Source: Melampsora larici-populina 98AG31 (Eukaryota; Basidiomycota; Pucciniomycetes; Pucciniales; Melampsoraceae). Taken from it: a stretch of 64,000 nt of DNA. Each line of letters opens with the position of its first letter. Position 1 is the first letter of the stretch. Under the pieces are notes generated by a model. The model saw only the letters and a program-made list of their open reading frames with translations. It ran no database searches and was not told the DNA's origin. This document shows, in pieces, positions 45,818 to 57,700 of the stretch. The DNA is taken from positions 20,177 to 84,176 of the forward strand of contig NW_006768853.1 of the NCBI RefSeq assembly GCF_000204055.1, in the 5' to 3' direction. The position numbers and the translations under genes were made by a program.

Positions 45818-47895
45818 ATGGCAGAACAAGGTCAAGCTTCAACCAAAACCTTCAACAAAGACGTACAACAAATTCTCAAAAATCATGATAGAGAAATGAA
45901 TCAACAAGAAGACACAAGCACAACTAGAGGAAAAGGGAAAGCGACACGGGGAAGAGGTAGAGGGGGCAGAAGAGGTCGAGGCGGCGCGACATCAACTAGA
46001 CCGACAAGAAGTGCAACAAAAGGAAAGATACGTAAACCAAAGGATGCTACTACAGAAGATGAAGATGAAGAGTTAACAGAGTTGGAAGAAGTAAAAGAAG
46101 ATGAAGAAGGAGACAGAAGCATAAATGGAAGTGTGGAAGGAGATAAGGAGGATGAGGAAGAGGTAGATGAAATAATATCTTTAGGTAAGTTTGAATCAAA
46201 TAAAATATTCCAAATTATTCCACTTTATCTATCACACTATTAGAAGAAAAGGGCCATATCCCGTAGAGTCAAAGAAAGGGACATATCCCGTAGAGTTGAA
46301 GCGCAAGACAATGATAACCTGAAACAAGACGGGTGAAAGAAAGAGTCAGAAATAGAAGTAGTCTTCATACTGAAACCACACGGGTGGATCAGAAGTGCTC
46401 TTACAACTGTTGCCACAAGGGTGGGTCAGAAATGCTTGATATAGAAATTAGAACTGTTGCCACACGGGTGGGTCAGATAGAATAAGTCACTGTTGCCACA
46501 CAGGTGGGTCAGAAAGATCTAGAATAGCCCTCGTTGCAATTGAAAAACATTATAAATTTTGAAGTCCTAGGAGCAGAGAATAGGTGCTGATATAAGAACA
46601 CATTCTATCTGGTTGGATGATACACAGGAGATGAAGCAGAGTTTGTCATGGAGAGCGCTCACATTGAGAGAGAACACAATCACTATGCAGAAGAGTTGAT
46701 GAAGCTGTATCGAAAAGGAAAAACAGGAAGATTCCAAATGTTGAAGATGTCTTATGAGGAGTGGTGCAAAAAGAACGGTTCTAAGCCACGAATGATTCAG
46801 ATGCTAGGTTGTTCAAGTGATGAGGAAGAGGAGCAGGTGTCAGGAGCTGTGAAGAGGAAAAGCAAAGCACAAGACACCGATAAACCGATCAAAATAGGGA
46901 AGACAATGAACCCAGGGAAAGTCTTGACTCACCGCCTGATTGAACTCTCGGCATATTGGAACAATAAGATGGTGGCCTGTTTCGGATACGTCCCGCTCAC
47001 GATTTTTGTACCAGCCTGGTTACTAGCGGATACAACGCACATGGCCAATAGGCGGAAACAGTCCTCGTCTTGCTCCAATGTCTTGTCCTACGTAGGTTTG
47101 AGGGTACCTAGCGAATGGAGGCAAAGTTTTCTTATGTGGTCAACCTCATTTAACTTATGCGTACAGTACTGGAGAACAAAATACCAACGTGAAGATATAG
47201 CGTTGAGATTAGAAGAACATTATAAATTAGTCCTAGCAATAAAAGCAAAGTATCATGACACATTTGCACCAGCTTTGAGGTACGACATCACCCATAGAAC
47301 AAACGTTTTCAGTCATGCCTTGTCAGATGGAACCTTATCGGATGTAGGAGAACATAATGAAGACCTAGTTGAGCAAGCGATAACGGAATCCAAAGCTAAC
47401 GGCGATCACCGCTATTTTGATAACCCATACATTGTAGGAGGAGCGTTAGAAAACATCAACCCCTGGACAGGCAGAAACCAAATCGGTTGGGACTTACTAT
47501 CTAACTCAGATGAACAAATCACGGCAGTCACGGGAGGACGGATGTTGTCACACTTAGCAACACCAGGGAGAAGTCATCATGAACATGGTCACACTCAGTC
47601 CAATGGACAGCATCATCACGACAACTTTGGGAATCACGTAGGATATGATGACCACGAGCAAAGTGGGAGTCATGGAGGAGTTAGTAATGGACGTGGGAGA
47701 GGAAAGAGAGGAAGAGGAAGAGGAAATGGACATGGAGTAAGTGGAAGAGGCGGGATCATGAGGACAATGACTCAACAAGCCCCAACCACGATGATAAACG
47801 GAGTGGCGGTCCCGAAGTTTGGACCAGGGGCCTTTGAAGCCTTAAAAGCAGCAAGACAGGCAGGGACAAGCAATAGTGCGGGAAGTCAACAGTAA
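45818..47895 (+). CDS. gag-like protein of the Ngaro element, spliced
   Basis: Exon 1 (45818-46184) and exon 2 (46628-47895) join in phase 1 across a 443-base intron to give 544 residues. Exon 1 encodes a Gln/Thr-rich start, an RGRG/RGG basic patch (residues about 40-65) and a long acidic Glu/Asp stretch. Exon 2 encodes a globular middle (SYEEWCKKNGSKPRMIQMLG, then LIELSAYWNNKMVACFGYVP). It ends in a His/Gly-rich and RGRGKRGRGRG tail likely to bind RNA. There is no CCHC knuckle. The protein is the presumed nucleic-acid-packaging factor of the element. Both exons are open, unlike the downstream genes. Confidence 0.72.
46185..46627 (+). other. intron of the gag-like gene with repeated GGGTGG motif
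   Basis: Donor GTAAGT and acceptor TACACAG are good consensus sites. Inside, the block TGTTGCCACACGGGTGGGTCAGA occurs in four versions (46369-46393, 46406-46431, 46452-46477, 46489-46513). ATATCCCGTAGAGT occurs twice near 46255-46300. Confidence 0.6.
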
Positions 47896-48209
47896 GTTGC
47901 AATTGATTCTTGATAAGAATAGAAGTACTTTAAAACATTGAAATGAAAAGAACATAGTCAGAACCCCAAAAGTTTGAGAGTGACCCACATGAGAAGTGAG
48001 AGTAAGAAACTGAGTCAGCCACCCCTGTTTTTTGTTTTGATCAGATCTGAGACCGCAAGTTACAGAAAACGTGGAGACACACCTCATGAAGTGAATGAAG
48101 TTACACGAGACGTAACGGTCCAAAGAGCAGATCACGACCAACCAAGAGACCAGAGTAAGATTCTAATAAAGTGCAACAAGGAGACAGTCACTGACATTTA
48201 GAAATAGGT

Positions 48210-49928
48210 GTGGAAAAAGAGCAGGTCCTAATTAAAACGAATCAATCATGCATAAATATGCAAGAACCAAATAACAAAAGAGAAACTCACGGTAAATGGC
48301 CGACGAAAGCGAGGTGTGAAATGAACATCAAGAAATGTAGAGAGCTAGCGGCAGCTTGTGAAGTTGAAGGCAAGGTGGACGAAGTTATAAAAGGACTATG
48401 CGAAGGATTCACTCAAGGAATCCCGGAACATTACCTGAAGAACAAAATATGGTGGACACCAGATAACCACAGTTCCGCGCTGGCTGTTAGAGAGAAGATA
48501 ATGAGGAACTTGTACAAAGAAAGGGCAGTTGGAAGAGTTTTTGGGCCCTTCACACATGAAGAGATGTACAGGAAATGGGGCTTCTTCCGGACAAATCCTA
48601 TGGGTAGTGTAGTGAACAACGACGGATCGCTGAGGATGATGAATGATTTATCATACCCGGTCGGTAACGAAGAAGTACCATCTGTGAACTCCATGGTGAA
48701 TAAACACGACTTCAACATGTCATGGGACAACTGTTATGCGGTGGCAAGCTATTTCAGAGCAAACATTAAGGTGGCAATTCAATTAGCAACATACGACTGG
48801 GAAAAGGCGTATAGACAAGCGTGTACGAAGGAAGAAGAGTGGAGGTACTTAGCGATTAAGGACTTTGAAAATTGGATATGGATGGATATTGCTGTCCCGT
48901 TTGGAGGAGTAGCAGGGTGCGGAACCTCTGGTAAAGTGGCAGATGCATGGAGATTAATCATTCAGCGAAGGCTGGGAATAGATAGGATATTCAGATGGGT
49001 GGATGACAATATGATAGTGAAAATAAAGGGAGGAGACTTACAAATAGAAGATGTAGTGGAGTTGAGTACACAAATGGGTGTGAAAACGAACCGGGAGAAA
49101 CTGAGAGGATTTGCCGACAAACAAAAATACCTAGGATTCATCTTCAACGGAATCGAAAAAACGGTACGGTTGCCGGACAAAAATTACAAGAACGCATTGA
49201 TCAAATCAGTAACATGTTGGATAATGATGGACCATGGGGTCTGAAGGACGCAGACTCACTGATAGGGAAAATCGGACACCTAATGTACACCGTACCTCAC
49301 ATGAAACCATATATGAGAGGCCTATATTCTTGGTTAAATCCATGGATGAATCACAACGCAAAGAGACATCTGTCTAGAGCGGCTAGAGAAGATCTCAAAA
49401 GTTGGAGGGAAACCTTGTGAATTAAGACCAAGACGAATAGTGCCGGCAGTGGAACCGGAAAGGATTGGTTGGGTGGGTGACGCGAGTGGAAGAAGGATAG
49501 GAGTGATAATGGAGTTTGGTTGGTTGAGGTTCAAATTAAAGAAGGATTGGGCGACAGTAGGATTGAAATCAGATGAAACACGTCGGGAAATCGGGTGGGC
49601 CAAAACGGCCGCGATAAGAATAGGACTCCTGATGCTGGAAGTTTTGACAGTAGTAGGAGGAAGGAACTTCTGGGTAAAAACCGACAACACAACAACTGAG
49701 TCAACCATTCATAAAAGACGGTCCAAAAACGAACAGGTGAACGAGGAGTGGAAACAAATTCAAGAAATTCTCTTACGTTTACAGTGTGATATAACCGAAG
49801 AACAAGTCAAATCCGGCGATAACGACGCAGACGGTCTATCGCGAGGTCGAGACGAAGAAAACCAACAAGGACCGAGAATCGAAATCGATCTCCCAGAGGA
49901 TTTAGCACTGCTATTGGAAAGAGAATGA
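48210..49928 (+). pseudogene. reverse transcriptase-RNase H of the Ngaro element, frameshifted twice
   Basis: The polymerase that copies the element's RNA. The first frame (to 49244) has RT motifs: FRTNPMGSVVNNDGSLRMMN, YDWEKAYRQ with the first catalytic Asp, DIAVPFGGVAGCGTSGK, and the WVDDN box. At the A-run near 49179-49185 the homologous sequence moves to the next frame, giving the connection segment DADSLIGKIGHLMYTVPHMK and PYMRGLYSWL. Near 49405-49420 it moves again into the RNase H frame (GWVGDASGRRIG, KTDNTTTES, SGDNDADGLSRG). No clear ATG opens the first frame; MQEPNNKRE near 48260 is possible. Two shifts in one enzyme suggest decay or sequence error, since frameshift signals at both are unlikely. 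Confidence 0.8.
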
Positions 49929-51043
49929 TTTCACCCAAGGTAGAAAAGAAGATAACATTATTTCTACAAAATGCAAAAGGTGAAATAAAATGGAGAGAAA
50001 ATAAAGTGCAAGCTCACATGCTATCAGGAGGGTGGGCAGAATGTACGTTAATAAGTTATAATAGTGGAGTATCAAAGTTATTAAAATTCGGAAATGAAGA
50101 AGGGTATGAACGGAAGAAGCTGTTACCACTCTCATTAGAGATATTGTACGAGTTTGTCGTTTGGGCAGGGAAGTAATTAGAAGGAAATGTAACATTATTA
50201 GAGAAGAAGGAAAGGACATCAGCAACAATAGAGGTGGAAACACTCAAGAAATATCTTACCGGAGTGAAATGTTGGCATCTATTTCATAATGAAGAGTACC
50301 CGAAGTATGACCCGCTGAAGTTGTCAGTATTATTGAAGTCGTCAAAAGTAGCGGAAGCAGCCTTTAGAGCGTTGGAAAAAGAACAGAAGAGGCCGGTTTT
50401 ACTTCGTCATCTGGTACAACTATTACGTCACCTGTCGAACGGAAATAAGAGAGATCAGGTAGCCTTAACGATAGCGTTAGTGGCGTTCTGGGGAATGGCA
50501 AGGCTAGGAGAGCTGGCTTCAGATGACAAGAAGAAGAAATTAGCAAAACGAAATGACGTACATGCCTCAACAGACGGAGATAGACTGACGATCACAATTT
50601 ATAATGCGAAAACCGCAAAGCCAGGACAAATTCAATACATAAAACTCAAGAAACAACGATCGTACCTTGATGCAACAGCAGCGCTAGAAAGAATGGTGAG
50701 CAAGAATAAGACAGGACCGAGAGATCCTCTCTTCTCTTACCTAGAAGAGAACGGAACACGAAGTACAATTTCAAGGAGCAAATTGATAGGAATCTACAAA
50801 AGAGTGCGGAAATCACACAACGGTGAATCGAATCTTTCGGGGCACTCGTTCAGAGTAGGAGGTGCTACCCTAAGATGGAATGAGAACAAGCCAATAGAGG
50901 AAACCACGATGATTGGTAGATGGCAGTCCAAAGCATACCAAGGTTACCTGAGGAAATATAGTCAAGAAGAAAAGAAAGAATCGAGGGACCTGTGGAAATT
51001 GCTGCAATACGAAGACTGGCAGAACCAAGAAGTGAGTGTATAA
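49925..51043 (+). pseudogene. tyrosine recombinase of the Ngaro element, one in-frame stop
   Basis: The integrating enzyme of the element. Its ATG overlaps the RNase H stop (ATGA at 49925-49928). One frame runs to 51043, interrupted only by TAA at 50174-50176. The catalytic set is visible: Arg in MARLGELAS, His-x-x-Arg in LSGHSFRVGGATLRW, and the nucleophilic Tyr in the YQGYLRKY region following IGRWQSKA. The N-terminal part (residues 1-83) would be the core-binding domain, which the stop separates from the catalytic domain. The C-terminal catalytic part is intact. Confidence 0.82.
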
Positions 51044-51334
51044 ATTGGAAGGATGTTAAGAAGAGAGAGATACTGATTCCTTGCATTGAACAAAAGATCA
51101 AGGAGACACATGACATAGTGGAAGTAAGGGGAAAAGAAGAGAACCAAATCAGGAAAAAGGAGTGATTGTGGGGAAAGGGGAAATGAACGATAAAGGAAGA
51201 TGAACTAGAAACTTGTAATTAGAGTTTGACGGAATTAAACAGGAGATCTATTTTGATACAGACACCTCTGAACTCAGGTTGTAGATAGGTTTTCGACGGG
51301 CTCAGGACGCCAATTGTCCAGAGAGAAGGAGGTA

Positions 51335-51488
51335 GAAAACCTTTCTCAGACGAGCAGTCCGCGGCCTACGGCCCCCCCACACACCAGGTTGGAGCCTTCA
51401 AAAAGGCAAAGACCTAAACTGAGATTGCTTGAAAAAGAAAGGCTAGAAAACTATGAGAACTGAACAAGTCACAGTCTAGAGATGGATT
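51335..51488 (+). repeat. split direct repeat B1
   Basis: 154 bases nearly identical to 51895-52048 (starts GAAAACCTTTCTCAGAC, ends AGAGATGGATT). It directly precedes A2, with only two bases between. Confidence 0.9.
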
Positions 51489-51490
51489 GC

Positions 51491-51739
51491 CACTGGTGAC
51501 CAAAGGCACGACATCATCGGTGAGTTCCATTGGGACAGATGACGCGGTGTATGAGTTAAAAGAGACGGGGCCGGGACAATACCCGGCCTGAAGATGCACA
51601 GGCGATATAAACTGTGAAAATTTTTAATCTTCACAAGTCTGTACGCCCCAGAACACTCATACACCTCAGTCTCGAATCTATAAATCTATGATTTAAGCTT
51701 CTAGCAGAAATATAGAACATATATTTCCCTTTTTTCAAA
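51491..51739 (+). repeat. split direct repeat A2
   Basis: 249 bases matching A1 with a few substitutions. It is joined to B1, which is the internal junction expected of an Ngaro/PAT element. Confidence 0.9.
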
Positions 51740-51894
51740 GACCGTCCCACCCACCCTACAAAAAGTCGCATGGGAAGGAACAGGGTAAGGAGAGCTAAGA
51801 AAGAAGAATAGAGATGATGAAACAAACATACGAAAGAGGTACATAGGAAAGAGGTAAGAAAGCTCTCATGGGCCACCCACCTGCACCCACCCAC

Positions 51895-52048
51895 GAAAAC
51901 CTTTCTCAGACAAGCAGTCCGCGGCCTACGCCCCCCCCACACACCAGGTTGGAGCCTTTAAAAAGGCAAAGACCTAAACTGAGATTGCTTGAAAAAGAAA
52001 GGCTAGAAAACTATGAGAACTGAACAAGTCACAGTCTAGAGATGGATT
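51895..52048 (+). repeat. split direct repeat B2, right end of the element
   Basis: 154 bases matching B1. It is separated from A2 by 155 bases that occur only here in the window. Confidence 0.88.
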
Positions 52049-54776
52049 ATAAAAGAATAACCAGCTACCAATTGATCTCTCAGGATCCAATTTGAGAATC
52101 CCATATAAGAACATTCAGGAGACAGAAAGAGGTTTAAAATTACATCATTCCAAACTCTTGATCCCACAGAGCAACTTGCTACAAGAGTTATAAAGCATTT
52201 GAGATCAGAATGCTTCTCCATCTTTTTACTCTTCCCCTTGTTCTTTGCATTTTACTTAATTTTCATCCAGCAATGTCCTATCTAAGAAGCTGCAATTCTT
52301 TCCTACTGAACTTATCCTGTTAATCTCACGTAAATTTGTTTTACGCAAGTTGTCGATATTCAGTCCTTCTTGCGATTGGGGCCTCAATTTAAGATATAAA
52401 AGAGCCATATTACCGTGTTTGAAGAACAAAATCCCAATCCCCCTCACAGAACTCAGCAATCAACATTCTTAACTATCATGCATCTTCTTTCTGACCGCGC
52501 GATTTGACAGTCCACTACATTCTACCTGCTCAGTCTTTCCATCTATCTGATTCCTGCGGTTCCACTTTTGTTGTTGTTTTAAACCGCAATAATCTCAAGT
52601 CTTAACGTGCANNNNNNNNNNNNNNNNNNNNNNNNNNNNNNNNNNNNNNNNNNNNNNNNNNNNNNNNNNNNNNNNNNNNNNNNNNNNNNNNNNNNNNNNN
52701 NNNNNNNNNNNGACCACGCGCAGGAAACCTTCCTGTGATGTGTGTTGTTAATGCCTTTTCTTCTTATTTCCTGTGTATTCCACTTTTCCTTACGTTTATA
52801 GTTTTGCATTGTGATATTTATTTCTGTTGTTGCTCTTTTTCATGGTGGACTTTGCTATTACACTCAATCCTTTGGTGCATTCGCGCCTCACTCACTCAGC
52901 CTTATAAGAGGGAGGTTCCTAATCCTTTTCTGAAATAAATCACATCCCAACCAACAACAACTACCATCTAATTATAGCCTTGCATATCTATGCTACTGTT
53001 AATCCAAAAGATCACTGTTAAATTTTGAACAGCATCTGATTCTGCCTCTCTTGAACTTTCAAGCAAAAGCCCTACTTACCTGATGTTCTCAATAACTTCA
53101 AATTCATTTATGCGTATTGAGTGCAACAAACTATTTGGCCCAAAATTGCAGTCTGCATTGACTGTAACAGAACACTTACTGCATTTCAGATGACCAATAT
53201 GTCTACCACCAAGACTGAAAAGCACAGTAACGCCAAGGTTAAATTGGTTGCAGTGAATACTGTCAGTTCACTAACAAGAAATTGAGAGATATATCTCCTT
53301 CCAATCATATCATGGATGTTCCTAAAATCAACTGTATAAATACCAACTCATCATCATCAATCAAGTTTAAGAGATGCTGGTGTGTATTTTTTGCAACTTC
53401 TCTGTTGCTTTCTTGATTTTTTTTGATTTGATTTCTGTGTGTCTGTAAAAGAACCATAAGCTGTGCCGTGTTAGTAGGTGACTTTGAAAACCACAGAAGT
53501 ATGTATTGAATGGTCAGTTTGACAATTGAACTGGTGCGGGCATGCCCGCATAGTCTCTAGTTCTTACAAAAGTGACAATGTTTATTAATTGACATTGTCT
53601 CTCTTGCTATTCATCCTAGAGAAGTAGCAATTGGACACTATCGTTAAGGACAGTATAGTTGACCTTTCTTTGTTGTAGTAGTCCCACTCCATACTTTGGT
53701 TTGAGTGTTGTGCAAGATTTTATTTTTTGACTTATGTGGTGCAGAAGACACCCACATCAATTCTTTTGCTCTGAAGGTGTTGTTTATTCAAGAAGAAGAA
53801 ACTGTTTTTTTAGAAAATCTCCTTGTTCAAGTATTCCTGAGCCGTGAGTAAACCTAGATTTTTTTACAAAAAATTACCTTCACAAATTGTATCCATGTAA
53901 AACTCTTCTCATAGGTTATCAAACCTCAAGTCCAAATAATCTAACTGACTCAAAAGGAATCAATTCAACAAAAGACAATTCTTGATCAAGAACAATTCAA
54001 AAGATATTATGTAAATTAGATATTAACTTGATTAAAAAGCTTTCGAATAGAAAAATAAAGAGATCAAACCAGCTTTAAAAACAATACTCAAAACCAATAT
54101 CAATCAATCAATTTCTTAAGAAATCAAACTCATTTCTGTCAATCACATTGATCTTCCTACTATTTACGCATGATACATGATAATTACATTTCTTTTCTTG
54201 TTTTCAGATCATATTGATTCAAAACAAAGAAAAAACAAAAAAAATGAATAACCTAAAACCAAGATAGTAAAAAACTGAACCAAGAAAAAATAGAACAAGA
54301 AAATACTTATGAGTTTCATTCAACATTCAAAACGTTTTTCACAATCTAATGAAAAAACCCAACTATTGCTTTTTTTTTCTTTCTTTGTTAAATAATACTA
54401 ACTATGAATTACTTGCTAAACAAAAGAAAAAACTAAATGATACTGAACTAAACTAAACTTTGCTAAACAAACCTACATTTCTTTTGTTTACAATTTTGTT
54501 TACAATTAATAATACTGAACAAAGAAAAGAAAGAAAGAAAAAAAAATTCTAAAAGAGCTTTCAAGATTCATATATTTCTCTACATAAATAAAGAATTAAA
54601 TCAATAAATAAAAGATTATATATATATATATCGTTTTTTTTAATCAAACCAATTCCCATGTGTCACTAATTTTCTATTAGCAGTAGGCATTCTAATCAAT
54701 CCAACTAAAAAAAAATTCAATAACCCAATTCAAAACGTCATCAATTTTCTCTTTTCAATCAAATCAATTCAAATCT
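52049..54776. other. intergenic region with assembly gap, no supported gene
   Basis: Short ORFs only. A perfect 14-base palindrome GCGGGCATGCCCGC lies near 53535. From 54100 on, A-rich sequence and a TA repeat (near 54618) form the 3' flank of the arrestin gene. Confidence 0.45.
52612..52711. other. assembly gap (100 N)
   Basis: Exactly 100 undetermined bases, a conventional size for a gap of unknown length. Sequence on either side may not be truly adjacent. Confidence 0.99.
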
Positions 54777-57700
54777 TCAAACCCAAAAACCAATCCCCTT
54801 ACCATTTCCATTAGACTCTTTTGATCTAACTTCTTCTACGACTTTTCCAATCTCTTCTTCTTCATTGATCGTAGGTGGATTAATCACAGGTGAAACAACC
54901 ACACTAGAAGCAACAGAAGATCCAGAAGGAGAAAGAAAAGGTTCATTTCCACCACCTCCACCTCCTACAAGACTACTACTCCCATTCCCATTTCCATTTT
55001 CCATCACTTCTCTTCTTTGTTCTGTTTCCCATGCTAATCTTAACCTAGCCTTCTCTTCTAATGCACTGACTACCACATCTCGATCATTTTGGAGTGCTTC
55101 ATAGATCATGCCGACTTGTCCTGAAAGATAGGCTTCTCTTTGGGCTACTGCTTTAAGATATGCTTCTCTCTGTGGATCAATTAGTGTAGGTGGTGGTTGT
55201 GGGATAGGTTGAATAGGAGTAACATTATGGTTTGGGGTGGTCTCAGTGGATGTTACCTCACCCACCTTGAAAGATGGACGTGTCTTTAGATTCACTGGGG
55301 GTGGTGGGGGTGAGTGATCACGCTGGGGTGATGGAGACAATGAGAATGTATGACGTTGTGATAGTGAGAGGGTTGAGAGGGGTAATGAGGAAACTGTATG
55401 ATGAGGCGACGGTGAAAGTGTATGGCGGTGGGATGGCGAGAGTGTATGATGAGTAGGCGGTGAAATTGTATAATGAGGTGAAGACGAAGGTGCCTGCCGA
55501 TGTGATGGAGATGGAGTATGATGAGTTGACATTGGGAGCGAATGATGTGGTAGTGACGTGGGAGTAGAAGCTCGATCAGAGTAAAGTGATGAAGAGCCAT
55601 GATCCACCATACTGGTTTCAGCCTGATATGAGTTTGATTCATGTGAACCTGAAGTGAAAGTGAAGTTAACATGATATTATGATACATCGCATGGACAAGG
55701 AAAGCTCACTTTGGTTGGTCAGATGTAGACTTATATCTGGTCCTGTTCCATTGTCATCTGCTGTTTGATCGACGTGAGCTCCATATGTAGGTAAGGTGGT
55801 CGTTGTCAACATCGATCCTGCCCCTATCGAATCAACTCGACGGTTCCGATAAGATGCGCCTAGTGCCCTTTTATCATCTTCAGCCGTCGCATAACCTGAG
55901 TTCTGCTGTTCGGGAACCGCATTATCGAGATTCCCGAATGTGGGAGAGTCCAATGGGTTGGTGGATGTCAAAGATACCATCCTCGAGTTTCGTGATGGTA
56001 CATACGAACTCTGTGAATATAATGTGACGCTACGGCTCAAAGTATCGGGTGTAGTCCTGTGAAATAAGCTCTGGGTATGCTCAGCTTCAGCTTTGGCTTT
56101 TAAAAACAGTTGTTGTTTTTCGTCTACTGATCCACTGATGACGCGTTGGTAAGCACCTAGTGGGGGTGGAGGTGCAGGTCTTAAAGCCTCTGGATGATTT
56201 GGCATAGAGTTGATAGACGTGATAGGCCATTCGACTTCTGAGGCGCGAGATGGGGTAGCCGATCTGGCTCGACTGTAAGGATCGCCTTCAGGAGCCTCCG
56301 GTGTGCTTTCCAGGTTAGGTTGACTAGAACTGCGAGTGGTACGAAAAGAACCTTTCGGAGCTCGCGCTCGAGTAGGGTCATCATTCAAGATGGGTTGATG
56401 ATAGGATACCCGGGGGTCAAATGTAGTCTTGCGAGAGGACTCAGAGGTGGTTTGAGTTTGATGTGAATGTGAAGGATAATGACCAGACTGCCGAGAGTCT
56501 GAAGGTCCAGGCCTTGGGACACCGTGGGGTTCGAAAAAAATGGCGGGATGATGGGCGGAATGATGTGGGGTGATGGCAGAAGGAAATGGTCTCGGGCCGT
56601 TTCCATGAAGGGGAGGATATTGGAATGGAACACCTACGCCAGCGCCCACGCCCGTGAAAGAAGTGATCGATTGAGGACTCAAGGCCTGAGGATGTCGGAA
56701 AGATGGGTGTTGACCCAAATGATTGTTTCGATGAGTCTCATGAGGAGCGCTGGTCTGAGATCGAAGGATATCTGGCCTGGAGGTAGTGACAGGTAGGCAG
56801 AGTGTTGGTACCACTCCTATTTGCTGAATCGTGGTCTTTGAAAGAGCTCGACCTCGATCACCAATGATGATAGGCCTTCAAAACATCTTCAGCTTGAGGA
56901 GCTATTGCAGATGATCAAAAGAGAAAACGTGCAAATCAATCAATGATAATTACTCACAGCTCAGCGATGATCAGCTCGAGGGGCATCTTCTTCTTATCAG
57001 AGTATTTGCCAGTGGGTTCCAACACAGCTCTGACATGCATAAGATAATGAATCGAAAGATATTGGGCAGTGTTAACAGTAACTCTGGAGTGTGTATCTGG
57101 GAGGATACCTCGCACGTCGAATGCTAGGCAGTTCTTGTGAAGCAAAGTTTGTTGAACTCTTGCATGAACATCAACTACCGTACTGATTTTTCTGTCGGGA
57201 ATGTCCGATTTCTTTGGGCTACTTGCCGTTTCTTTCTTTGGTGGAGAGTTGTTTTTCACAGTGCTGTTGGATTCATCATCGGGAATGGATTTGGTTTTTG
57301 TTGGTTTAGGAGACTTTCCGGGATGAAAGTAACAAGTTACTTCGCTGAGATTAATTTCGAACCGGTTGACCTTGATAGGATGAACAGACTGGCTTTCTAG
57401 CTTAATATGAGCAGTGATATCATCCCCCGGACCAAGAGCTATGGTCCGACGCGTGACTTCCATTGTTAGACCACGGTCTTCAACGGTACGAAGCTCAGGA
57501 GGTATAGGCTGATAGATCGGCCAAGAGGAATGTAGATCATGACGAACTATATCGACAACAGCAGAAGCGGTAACCAGCAATGGTGAACTGTTTCGTCTGA
57601 ACCAAGAAGTAGCACTGCCTGATGGATGACGAGGACGAGCACAGAGAGTGGCTTGCAATACATAACTGATTCCAGTTCTGACTTTTGAATCCAGGATGAG

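Larger units (their letters stand above)
45554..52048 (+). mobile_element. Ngaro/PAT-type tyrosine-recombinase retrotransposon
   Basis: The order is A1 (45554-45802), gag-like gene, reverse transcriptase-RNase H, tyrosine recombinase, B1 (51335-51488), A2 (51491-51739), then a 155-base spacer, then B2 (51895-52048). This A1-ORFs-B1-A2-B2 split direct repeat layout, with a tyrosine recombinase in place of a DDE integrase, defines the Ngaro/PAT branch of DIRS-like elements. No flanking target duplication is evident, as expected. A and B copies are almost identical, so the insertion is young on that measure. Even so, pol has two frameshifts and the recombinase one in-frame stop, so this copy is not autonomous unless these are sequence errors. 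Confidence 0.88.

Noticed and set aside
45554..51739. LTR retrotransposon with 249-bp LTRs
   Set aside because: The repeats do not bound the element: a second repeat pair (B1/B2) overlaps the right side, and a tyrosine recombinase replaces the DDE integrase.
54865..56796. several plus-strand ORFs (54865, 55274, 55803, 56524)
   Set aside because: They are shadows antisense to the phase-verified arrestin exons.
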